Both the position numbers and the translations under genes were made by a program. Below, in pieces: positions 11,625 through 23,241 of a DNA stretch of 64,000 bases. The notes under the pieces were generated by a model, which had not been told where the DNA came from, ran no database searches, and worked only from the letters and a program-made list of their open reading frames with translations. This DNA comes from Rhododendron vialii (lineage: Eukaryota; Streptophyta; Magnoliopsida; Ericales; Ericaceae). The stretch is taken from positions 28,046,352 through 28,110,351 of the forward strand of contig NC_080562.1 of the NCBI RefSeq assembly GCF_030253575.1. The letters run 5' to 3'. Position 1 is the stretch's first letter; every line of letters begins with the position of its first letter.

Positions 11625-12265
11625 TTGCACATTTGTCTACTCATCTTTCAAACAATCCTGAAGTCATCTCCAAGCTGTTCTTCTCCGCCAAAAATTTACC
11701 CGAGGGATAGTGCCTATGTTATCGCAACTCCGAGGATAGCATCTCTCGGGTTGGAACTGCTTATCAGATATATACTTGAGGGAAAAATCACGGGCTTTAC
11801 TCGGAGGGTTCTACCAGGATACCTCCCACTGATCAACAGAGAGCATCTAGAGGCACCATCCCAACTGGAAATTGGAAACAACTCTTCTAGAGAGAATTCA
11901 AACATGGAAGATATGGATGGAGCATCTTATCAGAGGATGCATCAAGGCTAAAGAAGCATGGCTTGCCTTATTGGAATTGGGATAATGTACTAACTAATCT
12001 CAAACGCCAGTTCCATCCACATTTGTTCAATCCGTTATACTACCATTTGGGCTGCTTCCAGTTAAACCGTAGCGCTCCATAGTTGATTCTAGCCCAACAA
12101 AAAAATAGTGATCTTTATCTAGATACCTTCTTTGCCGGCATTATATGGCAAATCTGGAAGACCGCAATTCATGAGAACAAAAATTGTTTGGAAATCACTT
12201 CTTATAACATAACGAACCACAAGAGCCACACCAATCTCCCTAAGCCAATCTGCCAAGGTAGCTAA
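11625..12265 (+). pseudogene. degenerate coding remnant, possibly LINE-derived
   Basis: Stop-interrupted plus-strand frames here include IIWQIWKT...ENKNCLE (within 12083-12265), which resembles the IWKARN region before the RNase H-like domain of plant non-LTR elements. Unit A keeps part of the same stretch (about 3730-4160) with a deletion of about 200 bp. Many stops and frame changes are present. The assignment rests on a short motif and is weak. Confidence 0.25.
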
Positions 12266-14170
12266 TTCTCCCATGCTAGTTTAAAGCAGTTGAACAGGAC
12301 ACATAAATTACGAACCAAGGTGGCTATTTAGCCTATGTCTAACTCAAAAGCAGTGCAAAATGGTGGATGCATATAGGTGTCACCATCCATCATCAGGCGA
12401 TAGAATCCAGCAGGCTATCAACAAAGTTACGCAAAAAGGACATGACTTCTTTACCCATGCAACGGTAACAAGTAGAGAAGACATCAAGACAACGTTAATT
12501 TCCAGCTTCAAGTTATGTTTTGTACTTGTAGCCCTTTGCTTAAAGTCGGTTCAATCACATTATGCGTACAGAAAATTGTACCGTAAATGAGCGCTGCTTC
12601 CATTCCAAAAAATCAAAGTCTAGTTGGCAAAACGAAAACTTAAAAATAATAGAAAAATTCAAACTTTTCTCTGCTGATTACTATAAGTCAATGAGTTTTA
12701 TTTATCAAAAGAAAGTTTCATTTTCCTTGACAAACACATACTTTTACAAGTTCTCGTTATGTAACTAAACAATTTTTGTGGACGGAGGGAGTATTTTTTA
12801 TCGATAACATACAAAAGAATTGCTTTATGGATAATAAATGTCAGACAACATATCATATTGCACATAGAAACGGAAAACAGTAGCAGTTCACACGTAGACA
12901 CATTTTTTCCGCCGGACAACCAAGCATGCTCAAACTGCAGAGAATTGATAAAGGTCTACCAACCACACAAGGAGACCACCCCAGATGGTTAAGCTACATA
13001 TTAACCACTAAGCTTGGAGCAAAAAGAAAGAATCTCAACAAAATACAAAAACAAAACAAACCATGAGGAACTCGAGCAACTTCGTGGCCCATGGACCAGA
13101 TCGGACCTTTGGATCAGTGGTAACAGATGGACCTAGAAAATCATCCACTTCTGAGTTCTGACCCTAAGTAAACAGAAATATAATTTAGGTCTTAGAGAGG
13201 GAGCGACCTACTAAATAATCATCGCCACATAAAAAGACAGAAAGAAACGAACACCCTCATAATGCTCTGCTCGTTCCACAAGTCTAGAGACTCCATTTTC
13301 CAACTGCCATCACCTCCCCTGGCTGTTTCCGTATCAGCGTCACAATAATTTCACGGAGATCTCAATAACCAGCCGGCACAGTCCCAACCAACCAAGAAGG
13401 TTAAGATGGTCCAGAAACCAAAACAACTACATAGATAGATGTCAGAGACTGAAGAGAGTCTACTAGTTTCTATTTCCTATTAGATTTCTTCTTTTTTTCT
13501 GCCTTTGAGAAACAAAATGAACATATCATTCTGAATAGTAGATCTAGCAGTTCCCAAAAGCTATTCCCAAACAAATTGGGGAGAAAACGAGCAAGTTCTG
13601 GAAACACTTTCTATGTTTATATGACGCTGAAAAATTAAATCCATCTTGTTCTCAAACTTCTCTTTCCTAGCAACTTCAATAAACATGTCGATGTTTTGTC
13701 ACGTTCCCTTTATAGCACGAAAACTCAATGAAAATAAATGTTTGACATAGGGAGTAAATGTGATGCTCAGCGACAAACAGGCTTAGATAATTAAAATTAA
13801 GAACCAACAAAAGCCGCTTGTCTATTTAAACTATGCAGAACAATGTAAGGCCCCACAAAAGTCGAGAGCAATAATTGGTCAAACCTCATATATGAGAGAC
13901 CCAGCTTCATTCCATATATTGCACTAAGCAGTAATGCATAAAGTTACAGAAAAGTGATTTGCTCTCAATTTCCTTCACATTCTCTAAGGGAAATATGAAA
14001 GCCAACTACTTAATTTGTAATATCTTGAAAACTGACCATATTTCCATGACACAACAAACTAAGCCCTTCCTACTTTCCTTTTCCTATTTCAACGACCTTC
14101 CTGATTTCAACCCCCAATGGCAAGTGAAAACTCAACAAGTTACAAAAAAAACCCCATGTAGAGAGAGATG

Positions 14171-15406
14171 CTATTTACTACCTGCTTCCTTTTGCTTCTC
14201 CTCCTCCTCCTCCTCCTCCTTCTTGTTCTTCTTATTCTGGCCACTAACAACTGTATTTTCAGGACTTTCCAACATGTTTAGCAACACCAGGCTCTCTACA
14301 TAAGTATCCATGTAAAATGCGTGCCAGCTCAAGTATCCGTCGCCGGATGTGCCATGTATTCCAAGATAGCTAATCTGTTTGCTTTGGTAATTGCAAGAAA
14401 CCAAATCCTCATCACGAGTGGAAAATATAACTTCACCGTTTTTTCTCAACCCAAGGGGCCTCCACAAACCTCCACAAAGATCGATTCTGAATAGTTTGGC
14501 CCAAGAAGTTGCCACACCATACTCCTTCATCATCCAAACCGAATAATGCTTGTCATTATCATTTACACAGTGCTGGAACAAACACAGGGATTCCTTAAAT
14601 ACAACAAGGCAACCCTCATGGATAATACTATCCGGAACCAATATCTCGTTAAAAACCTCATCACTCATGTTGAACGACAAGATCGTAAAGCGTAAACGGG
14701 TCAATAGAGTCCCCTGATGAAATGCCATCCAATGGGCAGCCCCATTGACATAAGCCTGTCGATATTGCTCCTTAATCATTAACGGAAGTGCTTTCTCACT
14801 AATATACCGCCAACGACCAGTCTTGAGCGTGTAAATCTCAATCTCAATACTATCCCAACCCACACCCGTGTGCACAACTCTAACCACCTTAAAGTCATTT
14901 GTGACCGGATCGAATCCAAACCCCAGGCAATGTTTATGGGGACCGTGCTATTCAAACGTGACATTATATGTAGGAATAGCAAAAAACTTCCTAATAGAGG
15001 GATTCCACAGGAACATATCGTCCATGTAACCATATTCCTGATCATCAGACAGGCAAATAACCCCATTACAGCTACCAACGACAGAGTAACCAACAGAGTC
15101 GAAAGGATAATCGAAGGTTTTGAGTTGACGGAATGAGTCGTTACCGTCGAGTACCAGAGAGTAGTGATCTTGCTTGGGTATATCAGTGCGGTAGCGAACG
15201 AGGAGGCGATTGTTGTCGGGGTTAGAAGCCGTTCGATGGAGGTGGTGAGAGATGAATTTGGGGCTGGTGATGAGAGAGTGCCATGACTTGCACACGGGAG
15301 TGAGTCGCACCAGAGACTCAGCGGGTAGTCGTGTGAGGATGTCGATCAGCACGTCTTGGGGAAGGTAGTCCGACATTTCTAGGGTTTTGCGCAGAAGTAG
15401 AGGCAA
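14171..15406 (-). pseudogene. F-box/FBA gene copy with a single in-frame stop
   Basis: This is the duplicate of the 6141-7358 gene. The F-box half is open from 15406 to 14951. A TAG codon follows at 14948-14950, and the same frame then stays open to 14171 with no frameshift. At this place unit A has a serine TCG, so one base change explains the stop. The FBA strings LGFGFDP, NGAAHWMAF and LWRPLGLRKNGEV remain. The charged tail is longer by extra Glu codons (CTC/CCT repeat near 14199-14220). Either it is a recent pseudogene or it makes a 152-aa protein with the F-box but only the start of the FBA region. Such a protein could still bind Skp1; that is inference. Confidence 0.85.
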
Positions 15407-15428
15407 AAAAGCGTTGGTTTAGCGATTG

Positions 15429-15468
15429 TTAGGGTTTATCAATCAATCTGCGTCCCCATAAACCCTAA
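15429..15468. promoter_or_regulatory. inverted telo-box pair, unit B copy
   Basis: TTAGGGTTTAT at 15429-15439 and ATAAACCCTAA at 15458-15468 match the pair upstream of the intact paralogue; the loop is one base shorter. The arms are unchanged although the flanking sequence has drifted. Confidence 0.45.
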
Positions 15469-15704
15469 TTCTTTCTCTAGTAGTCGGTCGAAAACCCTGA
15501 TGGGAGTAGCATATGATTAGTGATACTACTACCAGCGCCTACAACCCTTCGGAATTTGGATTGTGTGGTGTGAGGATCCAGAGGTGCTGCGGTGCACTCA
15601 GTGTAGTACACGAGTAGGGTAACTCACAATCATTGATCTCATTAATTAATAATTCAGATTAAAAAAATTATCGATAAAAAATATTTATTATCGGTCAAAA
15701 TTAA

Positions 15705-17382
15705 GAAGAAATTAAATAGTCATCCTAGTTGGAGGACTTATTTAGGTGCACATCCTAGTGGTTTTGAATACTTATGTTCTCATCCTCAAAATGAATAGTT
15801 GCCCCATCATACCCCTATACATAATATATATACATATTGTCTACCTAATTAATATTTTGATATATTACTAATATATTTTCCCCATCTGCCGTAATTAATT
15901 CTCTCCCTATCTAAACAATTTCTAACCCTAAATTATTCTCTCAACCTCTCTCTCTCTACCGAAATCCCTCCCCCTACTCCATTTCTTCTCAGGCGATCCA
16001 CCTTCGGAGAGTCCCATGTCCGGTGAGTTCTCTCTCTTGCGCGTGCTCTCTTCCCTCCTTTTCCCCCTCTCTTGGCCCCTTGTTTTCAGCAAAAAAAAAA
16101 GAAAGAAATTAAGAAAGGAGTGGCGGCGGCGGCGACCCACCTCCATGAACGCCGCCATTGTCATCGTTGACAATCTGCACCCCACCGCCACAAACGTCGT
16201 CTCTCATTCCTACAGATCTGACCATGAACGCCGCCGCCCACGTTGTCGTGCTCAAAGCCCGACTCTAGTGCTCGGAGATATATCTAACATTATCTCAAAT
16301 TTGTTGGGTTCCCTATTTTTTCGTGATGTATACATTTGTAAATGGGTTTTCTTCTACCATAGATGCCGCCAATGATGTCTATGGAAGAGTATCACCAAGG
16401 TTGGTTTCTATGGTTTTGGGTATTTTTTTCGAATAGTTGAAGATGGGATTTGATGAGGCACATGGGTATTTTCTCATCCATCTTATAGCCCTCCTGTTGA
16501 ATCATTGATTGAAACATTTGACTATCAAAATTGGATTTGACCAAAGGCAATACTCCCTGATGTGTTTCTAGTTAGTCAGAGGAGCAAAATTGTGTAATTT
16601 TTTGACTGATTTTTGTCGAAATAATTTATGATAAAACATGATTGGTTTGGAGAAAATAATCATGAACCGGTATTGCGCGACAAATTTCTTGGTAATTTTG
16701 TAGAAACTATTTGTGAGAAGAATGGTTGATTTGATTTGAATGCATGGTTTGACTGATCATTTTGTGGCGAAATGGGTCGTGATAAAACATGGTGAAATTG
16801 CAAAATTTTGTCATAAAATGATTGTCATAGTTGATCATCAATTCTCATGAAAATTTATGGTTTATGGTGATTTCACAATTTTTGTCATGATTTCGGTATG
16901 TGTGTTTTGATTTCTTCGAATTTTCTCATTATTTCGATTTAGTGTAGTGTATGTCGGCAATATTTTACGATACGTATTCATAATATTTTTTTCATGGTGA
17001 TTTCATAAATTTTGTCATCATTTCAGTATGTGTGTTTTGATTTTTTCAAATTTTGTCATGATTTTAGTTTAATGCAGTTCTGTAGGGACTATTTTATTAT
17101 GAATATTCATTTTCAAGTTTGTAGATGATAGTTTTATTTTAAATGTTGTTTTTAGATTTTAGGTGTGAGAAAATTGGAGAGAAAAGATTATGAAAGAAAA
17201 AGATAGGAGAGAGAATGAGATAAATTAGGAAAGATAAGGAGAGTAAAATATTATAAAGATTAGGAGAGAGAAAGGGTAGCTTAGGATTTATTTGAATTTG
17301 AGGATGGAAAGATAAGTTTTTAAACCCACTAGGATGGGGACTTAAGTATTTACATAGGAAAGGACCTCTATTTAAGTTCCCC
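15705..17382. mobile_element. non-autonomous MULE-like element, 1.68 kb, candidate gene-capturing
   Basis: The element is flanked by CAAAATTAA at 15696-15704 and 17383-17391; unit A has the single-copy target CAATATTAA at 7649-7657. The terminal inverted repeats run for about 84 bp and share ACTTAAATAG-like, CATCCTAGTGG and CATCCTCAAA words. No transposase frame is seen. Inside, a CT-rich leader (15940-16015) precedes an ATG at 16016 and a 119-codon frame (16016-16375). From 16860 to 17110 two diverged tandem blocks carry GTATGTGTGTTTTGATT. The leader/ATG arrangement looks like a captured gene 5' end, but no parent gene is recognised. Confidence 0.8.
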
Positions 17383-17972
17383 CAAAATTAAACAACATAT
17401 CTCAATCATTGATTGAAGAGACCGACTGTTACAGATGAGCAGAAGAGCTATGCACACAAATAAACTTTGCAAAGATCATATACAAATTTTTTTTGGGACC
17501 CATTTCAGGTTTTGCAAAAGATGATGCGAACCAATTAATTGTTTTAAATAATATTTTATGAATTTCTGTAAAATATTAGCTCAGTCGGATTTGGATTTCA
17601 GTAAGAGATTTTTCAGAATTCGTAGGACGAATCACTCAATTTTCCCCAGCGAATTATGAAAAAGCCATTATCGATATCATGCGCAGCTAATTTTTTTTTA
17701 CAGAAAACCACGATAAAGTATTATAAAAAAATTAGTGGCTCGGATTATTTTTTCAGGACCCAATGTAAGCCCTACAACAAAATTTGTGCAAGATCTGTTC
17801 AAAGTAATTTGTGCAAATAGACTTTTTGTAATAATAATAAAAAAAAGGTTTGTGGTTTCTCCCAAAATTTCAGCATTTTTTACGAGAAATTATGAAAACA
17901 AAATAAATCTTTTCATTACACTTACACATATTCCTCGTTATTTCTCATCCATTTATTCGTGGCCTTTTTCAG

Positions 17973-18583
17973 GCTAGAAATGATCTTGTTTTTAACGACA
18001 AAAGATGGGCAGTAGACGCAGTTAGTGGAAAAGCTCAAGCTGGTTTTCTAGAGTTTTTAAAGGCAAATGAAAAGGTTTCCTCACCTATGTCCAGGGAGCA
18101 TAGTTCGGATATAAGTAATTGGAAGCGTTCAGAGGAAGGTACGGTCAAGATTAATGTTGATGCTGCGGTTTCTATGGAGCTAAATGCAGTGGGAATGGGT
18201 GCCATAGCCAGGGGAGTAGATGGAGTTATATTGGGTGTATCAATCAAAACTCATGTTGGTATTAGCTCTTCCAAAATAGCAGAGGCGCTTGTCATTCAGG
18301 ATGGACTGTACATGGGTCTTGCATTGAATCTTTTCAAGGCTATAGTTGAATCCGATGCAGATAAGAGTTGTGTGGCGACGAAGACTCCGGCCAAGGATAT
18401 TGTTGTAGTTCATGATTGTCTGGCCCTCAAGGGCTTGTTTTTATCTTGTGATTTTAATTCTGTTAAACGTTATTGTAATCGGGCTGCACATATATTAGTG
18501 CCAAGAAAGCCCTTTCTAGCGGTTCGTCCGAGTTATGGACGACTACTCTGCCTCCATGGAATTCTATCCTTTCTAATGTCTAG
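17973..18583 (+). pseudogene. RNase H-like (RVT_3) domain remnant, frameshifted
   Basis: The open frame begins ARNDLVFN at 17973, directly after TTTTTCAG. It then shows the plant RNase H-like signature: VKINVDAAVS, GAIARGVDG, AEALVIQDGL, VESDA and YCNRAAH. Near 18497-18500 the frame shifts: the expected ending (KKALSS, TLPPWNSIL) continues one base out of register to a TAG at 18581. This domain is usual at the 3' end of plant LINE polyproteins and in small host proteins derived from them. The CAG just before the domain looks like a 3' splice site, so it could have been an exon of such a host gene. It is broken now. Confidence 0.75.
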
Positions 18584-18822
18584 GCGTTCCTTCACCCTTC
18601 AGATTAATAAATTTTTCTCTTTTCTACCAAGAAAAACAAAAAATAAGTTATAGACCCATATTCCCGCTAACTCCAACCCAAAACCAAAATGCACTGAAAA
18701 AAATTCCTTCAACTTTTATGCCAAAAAACATGAGAAATTTTTGGTGCCGGGTAGGTACTACCCACGTGGTGTCCGAGCAGCCCATCCGAGTCATTCAAAG
18801 GTGTGTTGAACGGTCCAGATTG

Positions 18823-21098
18823 AAACTCTCTCTCTTCTCACCCCACCACTCTCTCTCCAAATCTAAGCCGTCCAACCGAAATGGACGGTCCGGATGCACT
18901 GCTTGGGCACTAGTTTAAGGATGGAGCCAGAGGGGTCTAGTAGGGGCGGCCGCCACGGCAATAATTTTAGAAAATGCAATTATGTGTAAAAAATAATAAT
19001 TATTCTCAACTTATATAGACTCGCCATTGCTAGATTTCCCCCCCCCCCCCCCCCCATATATGTACTAGTCCTAAATTCTCTATATTTTTTTCCAGAAATG
19101 ATACCCAAAATAGTATTCTAAAACTTAATTCGATGGACTAAAGTGAAATAATATAAAGAATGAGATCTAATTTAGAAAAGAAAAAAAACTCTACACTTTA
19201 GCCTAAAATAACTTAACCTAAAAAATTAAACAAATTAGGGTAAATTTCACTAACCTCCCCTGAGGTTTCTGACAAAGACAGAAACCTCCCTCCACGTTTC
19301 TGAAATTGCACTGTCCTCCCCTCTGCTTTTATTGTCTGTTGCACTTTACCCCAGCCGTTTGGTTGACGTTACGGAAGGCAATTAACGATGATGAGGTCAG
19401 CATGGAACAATTTGTAAATGCCAATTTTACCCATGGGACCCACAGGTCTAACCTTTCCCCCCATTTTCTCTTTTCACCACATCCGGCTGGTACCCATCTC
19501 CGGCCAAGAACTCCCATTTATCTTAAAATAAGAAGCCCTCCATTCTCTCTTCACATGTGATTTTTTATTTTTTATTTATCTTTATTCACTTTTTTTTTTC
19601 ATTTGTTAGTTTTGTGTCAATTTTTTTGTGACTTATTGATTCGTGTAAAAAAAAAACTATATTTTTTACTTATTTTTGTCTTTTAAAAAAAAATTATGAG
19701 TTTCGATAATTTTTTTTACTTTTTTGATTTTTCTCGTCAAGACACATTAATAAGTCACAAAAATTTGACACAAAACTAACAAATACGAAAAAAATTAAAG
19801 AAAAACAAAAAAAAATCGCTCTCGACTTTTAATCCAAACCTAGCCCAAGACAACTACTAATTAAACCAAGCCAAAATGCAAAGAACCGAACTCGGGCATA
19901 CACATGCGAAATGAACAAATTTTGCTCCAGCAAAACAACTTACCTTTAAATTTTGCTCGAGCAAAGCAGCTTACCTTCACAAATTTTGCTCAGGCATACC
20001 TATGTGAAATGGAAGTATGTCTGCTATGTATTCCAAATGAATTGCAATGTAATGGAAACAAAATGGAATTTAGCACTGCAAATAAATTTTGCTCTTGATC
20101 GGTGAGATGCATCACAACAGTACACGTGTGCTTTTTGCAACCTTACACACTCCTCAGTTCTATTTAGCTTTTCCCCTTTTACTCGTTCTTTTTTTATTCA
20201 TTACAAATACATGGGCAGAAACGTAAAGTTACATTTCCCATTAACGGGCGTTAACCGACAAAAAGCAGAAAGGAGGATAGTGCAATTTTAGAAACGTGGA
20301 GGGAGGTTTCTATCTTTGTCAGAAACCTCAGGGTAGGTCAGTGAAATATACCCAACAAATTAACCAAAACAGTTGGCACTGTGCACAACTCGGCAATAGT
20401 AGATTTCTCGTTTGGTAGACTTTTATATTTCAAAGTTTCCAATGCTGACACTGTGCAGTAATGAAATTTTGAAAAATCAAAAAATTATTTATCGTTGGGC
20501 GTTTTGAATGGATTTATCAAACTCTCTCTCTTCTCACCCCACCACTCTCTCTCCTCTTTCTCTCTCCAAATCTAAGCGGTCCAAGACTAAAATGGACGAT
20601 CCGGATGCACTGCTTGTGCACCAATTCAAGGATGGAGCCAGAGGGGTCTAGTAGGGACGGCTGCCACGGCAATAATTTTAGAAAATGCAATCATTATATG
20701 TAAGAAATAATAATTATTCCCAACTTATATAAACTCGCCACTGCTAGATTCCTCCCCCCCCACACCCCCCCAGATATATGTACTAGTCCTAAATTCTCTA
20801 TATTTTTTTCAAGAAATGATACCCAAAATAGTATTCCAAAACTAAATTCAATGGACTAAAGTGAAATAATATAAAGAATGAGGTCTAATTTAGAAGAAAA
20901 AAAACTCTACACTTTAGCCTAAAATAACTTAACCTAAAAAATTAAACAAATTAACCAAAACAGTTGGCACTATGCACAACTCGGCAATAGTAGATTTCTC
21001 GTTTGGTTCAAAGTTTCCAATGCCGACACTGTGCAGTAATGAAATTTTGAAAAATCAAAAAATCATTTATTGTTGGGCGTTTTGAATGGATTTCTCAA
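18823..21098. repeat. 0.58-kb direct tandem duplication
   Basis: Copy 1 (about 18823-20518) and copy 2 (about 20519-21098) both start AAACTCTCTCTCTTCTCA. They share GGATGCACTGCTTG, GGATGGAGCCAGAGGGGTCT, a C-rich tract (19039-19056; 20753-20770), AACCAAAACAGTTGGCACT and GTTGGGCGTTTTGAATGGAT. Copy 1 is longer only because of the 19238-20353 insertion. No gene is present. Confidence 0.85.
19238..20353. mobile_element. long-TIR element, 1.1 kb, 9-bp TSD AACAAATTA
   Basis: Terminal inverted repeats of about 80-90 bp begin GGGTAAATTTCACTAACCTC and contain CTGAGGTTTCTGACAAAGA and CCTCCCTCCACGTTTCT. AACAAATTA flanks at 19229-19237 and 20354-20362, and is single at 20945-20953 in the uninterrupted tandem copy. 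A second, inner inverted repeat (about 19600-19645 against 19735-19790, GTTAGTTTTGTGTCAA) suggests a nested or internal foldback. There is no transposase. It is a MULE-type non-autonomous element by its TSD length. Confidence 0.85.
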
Positions 21099-21866
21099 AC
21101 TCCATTAGAAAAAGGTTAATCTTCTTCAATTTTCCAATATTCAATTGAAATTAGAGAAATTATTGAATATTTTGAATCCTTTATTGAGTTTGTATTGGCT
21201 ATTGAGCAATACATGGTATTTACACTATATGAAAGAAATATAGCATGCAGTTTATCGATTTGTGAAAACTAATATGCTAGGTAATCATAGTCAAGAAAAT
21301 AATTGACTCGTTATTTAAAAAAAGAAGTGTTGACCATAAATTGCAATGCATCTTTATATATTTTTTAATATACGTTTCGTCATTGGTAGGGTAAAATCCT
21401 GATTCCGTCCTTGACCACATGGTGCCCGTTCAGCACCCGAAAATTTCTAAAAAAACAACCTCTCTTCCTCTCCCCCCGCTTTCAGAATTCCCAACCAAGG
21501 TCTCTCCTCCATGAATATTCCCCTCCACTTTTCCAAGTCCTAGCCTCCCGCCGCCATGCCACTGTCCCGCTATGGACCACTCGTCGACATCGGCTTTTGC
21601 ACTTGGTTTTTTTTTTTATTGAAAAGTCCAATCATATTTCACGTTTTCTCTCCCTCTCAAAATTAAAAAAGTTCAAATTCTTAGAATTTAGGATGGGGTT
21701 TGGACTTTGGAGGCTTTTTACTCTCAAATACATTTACTTATAGTATAGCGTAATTTTTTTTTTGTTACAAAAAAATAAACTTGTAAATATTTAGGACTGG
21801 GGGTTTGGAGTATTTGGAGTCGAACTACATTTGGTTATAGTATAGTATAGATATACAAACATATTA
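21099..21866. other. AT-rich spacer without a supported gene
   Basis: A CT-rich stretch at 21420-21560 followed by a 110-codon frame (21411-21743) resembles a decayed 5' leader, but the peptide has no recognisable motif. The rest is AT-rich. Confidence 0.3.
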
Positions 21867-22161
21867 GAGCATCTCCACTCCTTACTCAAATTTGAGTAAA
21901 AGCTTCATTTGATATGAAGCAATTCATTGAGCAATGCAAATTTAGGCATAAATTTGAGTAAAGATTTCATTAATGGCATAGTGGTAAATTTGAGGGGGAG
22001 AAAATAGTCTTCAAAATTTGAGCAAGGATTTGGTTCATCCCCAAATTTGGTGAAAAATTTGAGTAAAAATTTGGTATGAATTTGAATAAGGAATGGAGTG
22101 ATATTTTTGGTGATTTTTACTCAAACTCAAACTTAAGTTTGAGTAAGGGGTGGAGATGCCC
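21867..22161. mobile_element. Tourist-like (PIF/Harbinger) MITE, TSD TTA
   Basis: Ends are GAGCATCTCCACTCCTTACT and, on the complement, GGGCATCTCCACCCCTTACT. TTA flanks at 21864-21866 and 22162-22164. The interior is built from repeated AAATTTGAGTAAA words in both orientations. The 295-bp length, the tip sequence and the 3-bp TWA target fit PIF/Harbinger-derived MITEs. Confidence 0.8.
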
Positions 22162-22163
22162 TT

Positions 22164-22198
22164 ATCTATTCTATCTATCTATCTATCTATCTATCTCT
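22164..22198. repeat. (ATCT)n microsatellite
   Basis: Imperfect then perfect ATCT tetranucleotide repeats directly abut the right end of the Tourist-like MITE. Confidence 0.8.
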
Positions 22199-23241
22199 TC
22201 TCTTCTATAAACAAAGAACATCTTTCGGTTTGAACTTAATATTGTTTGACCAATGGGTTAATGATATTCGATCAATTCAATTTTTTTACTCGGCGGCGGC
22301 AGCCTGCAAAGGGTTAGGTTTTTATGGGTATTGGGTTGGGTTGGGCTTGGCTTGTTCTCGGGCCGGGCTTGGCCCATATTTGAGTTTGAATGTATAATAT
22401 GAGTTTATAGACTCCTAAGGCCATTTACTGTGGTATAATCAAAAGCCAATTATTTTTAAAGTTAACAATATTGGTGCAAAAGATGGCTCACAATGGTATA
22501 ATCAAACTTAGCAATATCCTTAGAAATAATCAAATTTTGGGCTTTAGATAACCAAAACTAGCAATTTTTTCAATAATCAAAATTTGTGAACTCCACACCA
22601 CATAAGTTAACTGGTTCCAAAATTTGTATGCACGCGTGTTTCAATTGGTATTTTCTCCTCATCTTCTTTGTCTGCTCTATATCTTTTTCACTTCACCCAT
22701 AAACTGTTCCTCTTTCTTTCCCTCCAAAAATAAAGCTCATATCTCTCGATCATCTACAGACTACAATTCAACCCATCGTCGCTGAATTAAGGTATTTCAC
22801 TATTCTTTCCCGTTTCTATTTATTCCTTTTTTTGTTTCTATTTCACTAGCGCTTCATCTTCATCTTACAAGTAATTTGTTTTCCTTATTTTCTTTTGATT
22901 TTCTTTCATTTGGCTTTGGAATTGTGACTATATTCTATCGTTTGGGAAGGAGAGGTGCTCAAAAATTCCATTAAGAGGGAAGGAGAATGGGAGGGAAGCT
23001 CTGAATCTTTTGATTTTCCCCTAAATAAAGGAGGGAATCGGTAGATATTCCTCCCAAAAAAATTAATAATAAGAGGGAAGGAAGTCACCGATTTTTTCCC
23101 CAGAATTAAAGGAGGAAATCGATATACTTTTGCCAAAAAAAAAATGTTATGGAGGGAAGTGAATGGCGGGAAATAGTGGGGGAGAGAGAGTGTGTGAAAT
23201 TGGAGTGAACCTCTTATTTTGGTTATGGACTTAAAGTGACC

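Larger units (their letters stand above)
7913..17525. repeat. segmental tandem duplication, unit B
   Basis: This is a direct copy of unit A in the same order and orientation. It is about 9.6 kb against 6.55 kb. The five insertions (9369-9646, 10012-10478, 10502-10824, 10890-11213, 15705-17382) with their duplicated targets account for about 3.1 kb, which closes the difference to within about 0.1 kb. The right end of homology runs through GACCCATTTC and a TTTTGCAAA word near 17500-17520. The F-box copy carries a nonsense codon. Copies differ by frequent substitutions and small indels. Confidence 0.85.

Noticed and set aside
14870..15136. plus-strand frame antisense to the F-box pseudogene
   Set aside because: Shadow of the coding strand; the F-box/FBA motifs are on the minus strand.
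21411..21743. 110-codon hypothetical protein
   Set aside because: Pyrimidine-rich sequence with no motif, no splice context and no conserved neighbour.
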